From Bacilli bacterium (lineage in GTDB: Bacteria; Bacillota_I; Bacilli_A; RFN20; CAG-826): DNA of 5,252 nt. The position numbers and the translations under genes are program-made. Of this stretch, positions 1 through 4,687 are shown one piece after another. How positions within the stretch are numbered: position 1 is the stretch's first letter; each line of letters starts with the position of its first letter. The notes beneath the pieces were generated by a model. It saw only the letters and a program-made list of their open reading frames with translations, did not search any database and had not been told where the DNA came from. The stretch is taken from assembly GCA_024693415.1 (NCBI GenBank), contig JAILKX010000176.1, forward strand, positions 1 to 5,252, given 5' to 3'.

Positions 1-54
1 CACACGCATAATCGCGTCCAACGTAAATTAGACGAAATCATCGATTTAGATTAA
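1..54 (+). CDS. 3' end of an unrecognised gene, cut by window edge
   Basis: Reading frame 1 is open from the first base and ends with TAA at 52-54, giving a 17-residue tail HTHNRVQRKLDEIIDLD. The tail is charged and looks like a normal amphipathic C-terminal helix, so I take it as the end of a real upstream gene; it is too short to assign a product. It lies 21 nt ahead of the thioesterase start on the same strand, so the two could be co-transcribed. This frame could also be open by chance. Confidence 0.45.
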   Translation, partial: HTHNRVQRKLDEIIDLD

Positions 55-75
55 AGCAAGTGGGATAATACCCGC

Positions 76-489
76 ATGGCACCTTACACTCACTACGTTC
101 AGTATTACGAAACTGACAAGATGGGCATCACCCATCACTCCAACTACATCCGCTGGATGGAGGAAGCGAGGCTCTATTTCTTCAAGGAAATCGGCTTCGA
201 CTACCTCGAATTCGAAAAGCTCGGCATCGTCTCCCCCGTCATCGGGCTAAACAACATCAAATACAAAAAGCCTTCCACCGTCGGCGATATCGTCTCGATC
301 GAGATCACGATCAAGGCCTACAGCGGCTTCGCCCTCACCGTCCATTATCAGATGAAGAAGGAAGGCGTATTGATCTTCGAAGGCGACAGCGAACACTGCT
401 TCCTGTCCAAGGAAGGCAAGATCCTGATCCTGAGCGACAAGAACTTCCCTGACCTCCACCACAAGCTCAGCGAATTGGTCGCAAAATAA
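76..489 (+). CDS. YbgC/FadM-type acyl-CoA thioesterase (hotdog fold)
   Basis: A cytoplasmic thioesterase of the 4-hydroxybenzoyl-CoA thioesterase-like hotdog family, which hydrolyses acyl-CoA (or acyl-ACP) thioesters to free acid and CoA. The 137 residues match the usual single-domain length. The N-terminal signature is clear: YYETDKMGITHHSNY at residues 10-24, followed by W27 and EEAR at 29-32. By alignment with E. coli YbgC from memory, D14 is the catalytic Asp and H21 the partner His. There is no signal peptide or membrane segment. The ATG at 76 is favoured because it sits just before the conserved motif, but the ribosome binding site is poor (AGTGGGA, ending about 10 nt upstream). The physiological substrate cannot be told from sequence; short or medium acyl-CoA is likely. 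A terminator follows 24 nt after the stop. Confidence 0.9.
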   Translation: MAPYTHYVQYYETDKMGITHHSNYIRWMEEARLYFFKEIGFDYLEFEKLGIVSPVIGLNNIKYKKPSTVGDIVSIEITIKAYSGFALTVHYQMKKEGVLIFEGDSEHCFLSKEGKILILSDKNFPDLHHKLSELVAK

Positions 490-512
490 ATACACGTCCC
501 CCACGGATTGCG

Positions 513-552
513 AAAAACGTCCGCTTCCAGATGCTGCTGGGGCGGACTTTTT
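513..552. terminator. Bidirectional rho-independent terminator after the thioesterase
   Basis: GTCCGC (519-524) pairs with GCGGAC (542-547), and inside it CCAG (527-530) pairs with CTGG (537-540) around a six-base loop. On the plus strand the stem is followed directly by TTTTT (548-552), which ends the thioesterase transcript. On the minus strand the stem is followed by one base and then TTTTT (complement of 513-517), so it may also act as a backup for transcripts coming from nadK. Confidence 0.85.
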
Positions 553-627
553 GCTTGCCCTTCGGGGCTGCCCACCCCGACAGCTATTTCTTAGCTCGGG
601 CGGGACCCGATGGTAGGCAAACAAAAA
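548..627. other. Compact multi-hairpin element in the convergent spacer
   Basis: An 80-bp stretch is bounded by a 12-base inverted repeat, TTTTTGCTTGCC (548-559) and GGCAAACAAAAA (616-627). Inside lie three consecutive perfect stems: TCGGGG/CCCCGA (562-567 with 575-580), AGCTA/TAGCT (582-586 with 592-596, loop TTTCT), and TCGGG/CCCGA (596-600 with 606-610). The middle and last stems share base 596. The single flaw in the outer stem is a C-A mismatch on the plus strand but a G-U pair on the minus strand, which suggests any RNA form is minus-strand. Competing folds exist, such as GCCC-TTCG-GGGC at 557-568, or CCCG 576-579 with CGGG 597-600. The outer arms coincide with the U-tracts of the two flanking terminators, so part of the symmetry may simply reflect them. 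It may be a dispersed intergenic repeat, a structured RNA, or only terminator debris. Confidence 0.5.
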
Positions 628-651
628 GGGAGCTGCGGTTAGACAACTCCC
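619..651 (-). terminator. Terminator of the nfn-nadK transcript
   Basis: Read on the minus strand, GGGAGTTG (651-644) pairs over 8 bp, including one G-U, with CAGCTCCC (635-628) around an eight-base loop, and is followed at once by TTTTTGTTT. On the plus strand one position becomes a C-A mismatch and no T-tract follows, so this is a minus-strand terminator. It begins 16 nt after the nadK stop codon. Confidence 0.85.
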
Positions 652-659
652 TATTGTTG

Positions 660-690
660 GCTCCGCTTATTTCATCAGGCGGAGCTTTTT
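660..690 (+). terminator. Plus-strand terminator overlapping the nadK 3' end
   Basis: GCTCCGC (660-666) pairs perfectly with GCGGAGC (679-685) around a 12-base loop, and TTTTT (686-690) follows on the plus strand. No T-tract follows on the minus strand, so it should stop rightward transcription (readthrough from the thioesterase side) before it runs antisense into nadK. The nadK stop codon (667-669) lies in the loop, so the same hairpin would also form at the end of the nadK coding sequence in its own mRNA. Confidence 0.7.
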
Positions 691-1362
691 ATCAGAACGG
701 ATGATGTCGATGTCGCCTACGGCATCCCCTAAGACAACTCCATCGATGACCAAGCAGCCATTGGTGGAATAATTCATCTTGAGGGTGACCTTCCCGTCTT
801 TGACTTTGACGGAGCGATGCTTCGAGAAATGGGGGCAGACGGCGGTTACGACGATTTCCTCGCTTAAGGGCGGAAGGACATAGCCTCCGGCCGCCTCGTT
901 GTATGAGGTGGACCCTGTCGCGGTGGATACGATGACCCCATCGCCTTTCCACGTCTCGATGCCTTGGGCTTCGACGGTTACGGTTCGTCCCGGGTTCTTC
1001 TTGAGGACGCATACGTCGTTGATGGCGATGCGGCCATTGCATTCGAGGAGGGCGCGCGGGGATTCATGGAGGTGCTCGATGTCATCAAGGGTGAGCCTTG
1101 GGAGGGAGTCCCCTTCTAAGGCGCATAAGTAGCCTAGATGGCCGGCGTTGATGCCGATGAGGCGCTTATTGTGCCTTATCGCGAACTGTGCGGCTTTGAG
1201 CAACGTCCCATCCCCTCCTAGCGAGACGATGTAGTCGCAAGAGGCGACTTCATCCTCGTCGACGGCCTCGCCGAAACACGGGAAACAGTCTCCCATTTCC
1301 CTGAGCTTCGCCTCGGCCAGTGCGCGGAGGCGATCATCGAAATAGATCAGGACGAACTTCAT
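667..1362 (-). CDS. nadK: NAD kinase (ATP:NAD+ 2'-phosphotransferase)
   Basis: Phosphorylates NAD+ to NADP+ in the cytoplasm, the only known route to NADP+. The family hallmarks are present: the GGDGT motif at residues 49-53, the NE/D-type motif as NDV at 115-117, and the nucleotide-binding stretch GDGVIVSTATGSTSYN at 140-155, followed by a Gly-rich segment and a CPH/HR segment near 176-183. At 231 residues it is shorter than many bacterial homologues (about 260-300), with both the N-terminal segment before GGDGT and the C-terminal tail reduced. The usual STPTGST is STATGST here. Its ATG lies 6 nt after the nfnB stop, with only a purine-rich AAGAAAGA as ribosome binding site, so translational coupling to nfnB is likely. 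It is the last gene of the nfn cluster and is followed by its own terminator. Confidence 0.95.
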   Translation of the reverse strand: MKFVLIYFDDRLRALAEAKLREMGDCFPCFGEAVDEDEVASCDYIVSLGGDGTLLKAAQFAIRHNKRLIGINAGHLGYLCALEGDSLPRLTLDDIEHLHESPRALLECNGRIAINDVCVLKKNPGRTVTVEAQGIETWKGDGVIVSTATGSTSYNEAAGGYVLPPLSEEIVVTAVCPHFSKHRSVKVKDGKVTLKMNYSTNGCLVIDGVVLGDAVGDIDIIRSDKKLRLMK

Positions 1363-1368
1363 TCTTTC

Positions 1369-2823
1369 TTATTCGGGCAAGAGTTCCTTGGCGATGGCGG
1401 CAGCGGCCTTTTTGCCTGCGCCCATCGCGAGGATTACCGTGGCCGCGCCCGTGACGGCGTCGCCGCCGGCATAGACGTGATCCCTCGAGGTGTGGCCGGT
1501 CTCTTCGTCTGCGACGATGCCGCCCCATCTCTGGGTATCGAGGCCTTTGGTGGTGGATTTGATGAGCGGGTTGGGGCTTGTGCCTAGAGACATGATAACC
1601 TCATCCATCTCCATGTCAAACTCACTGTTGGGGATTTCGACCGGCCTTCTCCTTCCGGAGGCGTCGGGCTCGCCGAGCTCCATCTTGATGCAGGTGATCG
1701 AGGTGACGTTGCCTTTGTCGTCCCCATTGATCCTCGTCGGGTTGGTGAGGAAGGCGAACTTGATGCCCTCTTCCATCGCGTGCTCGACTTCTTCGGCCCT
1801 CGCCGGAAGCTCTTCCTTGGTCCTGCGGTAGACGATTGTAACGTCTCCGCCGAGGCGCTTGGCGCTTCTGGCGGCGTCCATCGCGACGTTGCCGCCGCCG
1901 ATGACCGCAACCTTCTTGGAGTGGGCGACGGGGGTGTCGGAGCCTTCCTTATAGGCCTTCATCAAATTGATGCGGGTGAGGAATTCGTTGGCCGAGAGAA
2001 CGCCTTTGAGGCCTTCGCCCGGGATGTTCATGAACTTGGGCAAGCCGGCGCCGGAGCCGATGTAGACGGCTTCGTAGCCATCCTCGAAGAGCTCGTCGAT
2101 CGTGAGGGTGCGGCCGATGACCACGTTGGTCTCGATATCGACGTCGAGGGCCTTGAGGTTATCGACTTCCTTCTGGACGATGGACTTCGGAAGACGGAAC
2201 TCGGGGATGCCGTAGACGAGGACGCCGCCAGCGACGTGGAGGGCCTCGAAGACGGTGACTTTGAACCCGAGCTTAGCGAGGTCGCCAGCGCAGGTTAGGC
2301 CCGACGGGCCGGAGCCGATGACGGCCACTTTGTGACCATTCGGGACGGGTTTTTCAGGCTTTTCGGTCGAATTGGCGAGGTGCCAGTCGGCGACGAACCT
2401 CTCGAGGCGGCCGATTCCGACCGCTTCGGACTTGATCATGACGGGCTTGCCGTTTTCGTCCTTGACGATCTTGCCATCGGCATCCTTCTTCGGAAGGCTG
2501 CCTTTGCCGCGGATGCAGTAGCATTCGCACTGGCTCTCCTGCGGGCAGACGCGTCCGCAGACGGCGGGAAGCGAGCTCGACTGGGAGATCACTTTGTAGG
2601 CGCCCTCGAAATCCTTGTTCTTGATCCTCTCGATGAAGTCGGGGATGTGGATATGGACGGGGCAGCCGTTGACGCAGGGCTGCGTCGGGCAGTGCAAGCA
2701 CCTTTCGGCTTCTTCGACCGCCATCTCGGCGGTGTAGCCGGTGGCGACTTCCTTGAAGTTCTGGGCCCTGACGACAGGGTCCTGAGTCGGCATCGGGTGC
2801 TTATCAGGGGTCATTCTAGCCAT
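1369..2823 (-). CDS. nfnB: NfnB: large, GltD-like subunit of NADH-dependent ferredoxin:NADP+ oxidoreductase
   Basis: Large flavin and iron-sulfur subunit of the bifurcating transhydrogenase NfnAB; such proteins are often labelled gltA/gltD, 'NADPH-dependent glutamate synthase'. The N-terminal Fe-S domain has C42, C45, C50, C54 and then C89, C93, C99, C103, consistent with two [4Fe-4S] clusters. NfnB structures are reported to use a Glu as one ligand; E96 or E100 are candidates here. FAD binding is shown by GSGPSG (170-175) and GIPEFRLPKS (205-214), NADP(H) binding by GGGNVAMD (309-316), and a final flavin motif YAGGDAVTGAATVILAMGAG lies near 451-470. It is 484 residues, a little long because of a hydrophilic insertion around residues 109-132. 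It starts 2 nt after the nfnA stop, behind a strong AAGGAGGT. Since nfnA lies directly upstream and no glutamate synthase large subunit is visible, Nfn is more likely than glutamate synthase. Confidence 0.88.
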   Translation of the reverse strand: MARMTPDKHPMPTQDPVVRAQNFKEVATGYTAEMAVEEAERCLHCPTQPCVNGCPVHIHIPDFIERIKNKDFEGAYKVISQSSSLPAVCGRVCPQESQCECYCIRGKGSLPKKDADGKIVKDENGKPVMIKSEAVGIGRLERFVADWHLANSTEKPEKPVPNGHKVAVIGSGPSGLTCAGDLAKLGFKVTVFEALHVAGGVLVYGIPEFRLPKSIVQKEVDNLKALDVDIETNVVIGRTLTIDELFEDGYEAVYIGSGAGLPKFMNIPGEGLKGVLSANEFLTRINLMKAYKEGSDTPVAHSKKVAVIGGGNVAMDAARSAKRLGGDVTIVYRRTKEELPARAEEVEHAMEEGIKFAFLTNPTRINGDDKGNVTSITCIKMELGEPDASGRRRPVEIPNSEFDMEMDEVIMSLGTSPNPLIKSTTKGLDTQRWGGIVADEETGHTSRDHVYAGGDAVTGAATVILAMGAGKKAAAAIAKELLPE

Positions 2824-2825
2824 GG

Positions 2826-3683
2826 TTATTGGACCTCCTTCTTGAAGAGGTTGCAGGCATCGTCATGCGCCTTCCTCTCGAAATCGAAATACTGTCTGCT
2901 CCTCGACATCGCTTCGTCGAAGTCGACTTCGTATCCGTTGAAGTCCGGGCCGTCGACGCAGGCGAACTTCATCACGCGCTTGCCATCCTGGATCAAGGTC
3001 AGACGGCAGCAGCCGCACATGCCGGTGCCATCGATCATGATCGGGTTCATGGAGACGGTGACCGGGACGTTGAAGGGCTTCGCCGCGAGGACGACGAACT
3101 TCATCATGATGAGCGGTCCGATGGTGATGATGAGGTCGAAGCGGTTCGGATCTTCCTCAAGCATTTCCTTGAGCGGGACGGTGACGTTGCCATGGCGGCC
3201 GTAGGAGCCGTCATCGGTCATGACGACGAGCTTGTCGCTCGCTTCCTTGAATTCATCCTCGAGGATGAGGAGGTCTTTGTTGCGGAAGCCGATGATCGAG
3301 GTGACCTCGGCGCCGAGCTTGTGGAATTCCTGGGCGACCGGCATCGCGATGGCGCAGCCAACGCCGCCGCCTACGATGCAGACCCTCTTGATTCCTTCGG
3401 TGTGGGTAGCCATGCCAAGGGGGCCGACGAAGTCAGCGATGTAATCGCCAGCCTCTTTGTGTTTCAGCTTTTCGGTAGTTCCCCCGACGACCTGGAAGAT
3501 GATCTTGGTCGCGCCGCGCTCAGGATCGGTGCCCGCCACGGTGAGCGGGATCCTCTCGCCGGCATCATCAACGCGAAGGATGATGAATTGGCCGGGCTTT
3601 GCCTTCCTGGCGACGAACGGCGACTCGATTTCCATCTGGATAACCGTCGGGTTAAGAACCTTTTTTGTAAGAATTTTATACAT
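2826..3683 (-). CDS. nfnA: NfnA: small, FNR-like subunit of NADH-dependent ferredoxin:NADP+ oxidoreductase
   Basis: FAD, NAD(H) and [2Fe-2S] subunit that pairs with NfnB; together they couple NADH and reduced ferredoxin oxidation to NADP+ reduction, reversibly. It resembles the dihydroorotate dehydrogenase electron-transfer subunit PyrK and sulfide dehydrogenase SudB. Seen in sequence: the FAD motif ERIPLT at residues 43-48, GGTTEKL at 67-73, the nucleotide loop GGGVGCAIAMPVA at 105-117, and the C-terminal cluster region with D218, C223, C226 and C242 (in MIDGTGMCGCCR and KFACVDGPDFNGYEVDFDE). Asp plus three Cys is the ligand set reported for NfnA. C225 is an additional Cys where Ala is usual. 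Its 285 residues are normal. The ATG has AAGGAG 5 nt upstream (3689-3694). SudB is the main alternative, though the gene order and nadK linkage favour Nfn. Confidence 0.9.
   Translation of the reverse strand: MYKILTKKVLNPTVIQMEIESPFVARKAKPGQFIILRVDDAGERIPLTVAGTDPERGATKIIFQVVGGTTEKLKHKEAGDYIADFVGPLGMATHTEGIKRVCIVGGGVGCAIAMPVAQEFHKLGAEVTSIIGFRNKDLLILEDEFKEASDKLVVMTDDGSYGRHGNVTVPLKEMLEEDPNRFDLIITIGPLIMMKFVVLAAKPFNVPVTVSMNPIMIDGTGMCGCCRLTLIQDGKRVMKFACVDGPDFNGYEVDFDEAMSRSRQYFDFERKAHDDACNLFKKEVQ
2831..2840 (-). promoter_or_regulatory. Strong Shine-Dalgarno of nfnB inside the end of nfnA
   Basis: The minus strand reads AAGGAGGTCC here, a near-perfect match to the 16S anti-SD, placed 9 nt (counted from AAGGAGGT) before the nfnB ATG at 2823. 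It lies in the last codons of nfnA, where it encodes the KEV of the C-terminal KKEVQ, and supports the ATG at 2823 over the Met three codons further in. It suggests matched, coupled synthesis of the two subunits. Confidence 0.8.
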
Positions 3684-3701
3684 ATTGGCTCCTTAAAGTT
3701 T

Positions 3702-3733
3702 GGCAAAAGGCCAGCAGGGTGCTGGCCTATGCC
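3702..3733 (-). terminator. Hairpin between the dehydrogenase gene and nfnA: terminator or leader attenuator
   Basis: On the minus strand GGCCAGCA (3727-3720) pairs perfectly with TGCTGGCC (3716-3709) around CCC, followed by TTTT (3708-3705). An outer GGC/GCC pair (3733-3731 with 3704-3702) can extend it across an internal loop. It lies 20 nt after the dehydrogenase stop and 15 nt before the nfnA Shine-Dalgarno. The stem is strong but the U-tract is only four bases, so it may be partial: it would end most dehydrogenase transcripts, or regulate readthrough into nfnAB-nadK. Confidence 0.65.
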
Positions 3734-3743
3734 TATAAATCGT

Positions 3744-3772
3744 ATTTTAGATGCAGGTGTAGCCACCGTCAA
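3744..3772 (-). promoter_or_regulatory. Putative sigma-A-type promoter for nfnA-nfnB-nadK
   Basis: The minus strand reads TTGACG (3772-3767), a spacer of exactly 17 bases, then TAAAAT (3749-3744), each box matching 5 of 6 consensus bases. Predicted start is near 3736-3738, giving a leader of about 53 nt that includes the hairpin and the AAGGAG site. Caution: TTGACG is part of the codons for the conserved SDR motif VDGG, and TAAAAT includes the dehydrogenase stop codon, so the -35 box may be a coding coincidence. Confidence 0.5.
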
Positions 3773-4544
3773 CGGCAATGGCTTGCCCGGTGACGTAGCT
3801 CGATTCCTCGGCGCCGAGGAAGATGGCGGCGGAGTTGAGTTCGCCAGGGTTGCCGTACCTCTGCATAGGAACGGTGCGGTGGGCGAATTCCTGGAAGTAG
3901 TCGCTCTTGAGGGTCTCTTCGGTGAGTTCGGTGTAGAAGTAGCCCGGGCAGATCGCGTTCACGGTGATGCCGGAGGTCGCGAGCTCAGCAGCTGCGCCGC
4001 GGGTGAAATTCACGACGCCGCCTTTGGTGGTGTGATAGGCGATGGTCGGAAGGGCGGTGTTGCCAACAAGGCCATAGATGGAGGCGATGTTGATGACGCG
4101 GCCATAGGTCTGCTTTCCAGCGGCCATGGCGTCCTTCATGAGGTTGCCGAAGATCCTGGTGACCTTGTAGATCGAGGTGAGGTCGAGGTTGACGGTGAAC
4201 TGCCAATCCTCATCCTTGAAGTCCATAAGCGGGGTGCCGGTGCCCTTTTCGCCGCCGGCGCAGTTGACTAGAACCTCGGCGTGTCCGAAGTGGTCCCTGA
4301 CGGCCTTGACGGCTGCTTCGATCGAAGCGTTGTCGGTGACGTCGCACTTGACGGGGAGGACGTCGACGCCGAACTTCTCGTGGAGTTCCTTGGCGCTGGC
4401 TTCAAGCCTTTCAACCCTTCTGGCGAGAAGGACGAGGTTCGCGTGAACAGCCGCGAAGCCTTCGGCCATCTGTTTGCCGAGACCGGACGAAGCGCCGGAG
4501 ACGACGACCACCTTGCCGGTGTAGTCAAAGTATTTGTCTTTCAT
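3747..4544 (-). CDS. Classical short-chain dehydrogenase/reductase, probably NADP(H)-dependent
   Basis: A 265-residue classical SDR that interconverts an alcohol and a ketone with NAD(P)(H). Motifs in order: the Rossmann glycine motif SGASSGLG at 16-23 (S16 replaces the usual Thr), ARR at 41-43 after the second strand (Arg here usually favours NADP(H)), NCAGG at 94-98, N119, catalytic S155, Y170 and K174 (YHTTK), CPG at 199-201, and VDGG at 258-261 near the C-terminus. The length is typical and there is no signal or membrane segment. The closest named relatives by look are gluconate 5-dehydrogenase, KduD-like enzymes or FabG; the substrate cannot be decided from this window and no sugar-acid or fatty-acid genes adjoin it. 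H34 stands where Gly is usual in the 'GA' before strand 2. It precedes nfnA on the same strand but is separated by a hairpin, so shared transcription is partial at most. Confidence 0.9.
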   Translation of the reverse strand: MKDKYFDYTGKVVVVSGASSGLGKQMAEGFAAVHANLVLLARRVERLEASAKELHEKFGVDVLPVKCDVTDNASIEAAVKAVRDHFGHAEVLVNCAGGEKGTGTPLMDFKDEDWQFTVNLDLTSIYKVTRIFGNLMKDAMAAGKQTYGRVINIASIYGLVGNTALPTIAYHTTKGGVVNFTRGAAAELATSGITVNAICPGYFYTELTEETLKSDYFQEFAHRTVPMQRYGNPGELNSAAIFLGAEESSYVTGQAIAVDGGYTCI

Positions 4545-4557
4545 TGTTTTTTCACTG

Positions 4558-4566
4558 CCTCCTTTT
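4558..4566 (-). promoter_or_regulatory. Shine-Dalgarno of the dehydrogenase with unusually long spacing
   Basis: The minus strand reads AAAAGGAGG, an excellent anti-SD match, but 13 nt separate it from the ATG at 4544, more than the usual 5-9. No in-frame ATG, GTG or TTG lies closer. A GTG only 2 nt after the SD opens a four-codon frame whose TGA overlaps the real ATG (ATGA), but that is too close to be a normal start. Confidence 0.6.
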
Positions 4567-4580
4567 AAGCAGGTTTAACA

Positions 4581-4610
4581 ATTTTAATCAACTATTTCGC
4601 ATGCGCGCAA
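4581..4610 (-). promoter_or_regulatory. Possible promoter of the dehydrogenase gene, with central palindrome
   Basis: In the AT-rich spacer the minus strand has TAAAAT (4586-4581) as a -10 candidate and, 18 bases upstream, a weak -35 candidate TTGCGC (4610-4605). The 8-bp perfect palindrome CGCATGCG (4598-4605) lies in the spacer, where a repressor could bind. The -35 is poor, so this is a suggestion only. Confidence 0.3.
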
Positions 4611-4655
4611 TGAAAACGAGTTCACAGCTATTAATAATTTTTATGTATATTTAAG

Positions 4656-4680
4656 AAAAATGGCGACGCTATGCGTCGTC
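4656..4680 (-). terminator. Terminator of the AbiEii-like gene
   Basis: On the minus strand CGACGC (4678-4673) pairs with GCGTCG (4669-4664) around a three-base loop, followed by CCA and then TTTTT (4660-4656). It starts 10 nt after the stop of the upstream gene. It isolates that gene from the dehydrogenase. Confidence 0.75.
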
Positions 4681-4687
4681 TTGATTT

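Noticed and set aside
247..624. Minus-strand frames across the thioesterase and the spacer
   Set aside because: They oppose a motif-supported gene and run through terminator hairpins; the translations are Arg/Pro/Ser-rich shadows.
548..627. tRNA gene reading of the cloverleaf-like element
   Set aside because: Arm and loop sizes do not fit: no 7-bp acceptor stem with CCA end, no 7-base anticodon loop, no GGTTCRA T-arm sequence on either strand.
1369..2823. Glutamate synthase small subunit (GltD) as the primary call
   Set aside because: GltD-like fold is shared, but the adjacent NfnA subunit, the absence of a visible gltB and the nadK linkage fit the Nfn large subunit better.
1780..3204. Two further long plus-strand frames (1780-2298 and 2332-3204) opposite nfnB and nfnA
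   Set aside because: Same antisense codon-bias effect; low-complexity acidic translations, no convincing ribosome sites, and full overlap with a well-supported gene.
3702..3733. Riboswitch in the nfnA leader
   Set aside because: The leader is only about 53 nt, with one simple hairpin and no conserved aptamer sequence I can recognise.
2829..4271. A 480-codon open frame on the plus strand, opposite nfnA and the dehydrogenase
   Set aside because: It runs antisense to two clearly identified enzymes. Its translation is rich in D, E, G, A, V with no recognisable domain, as expected when the GC-rich, biased codons of the real genes leave few stops on the other strand.
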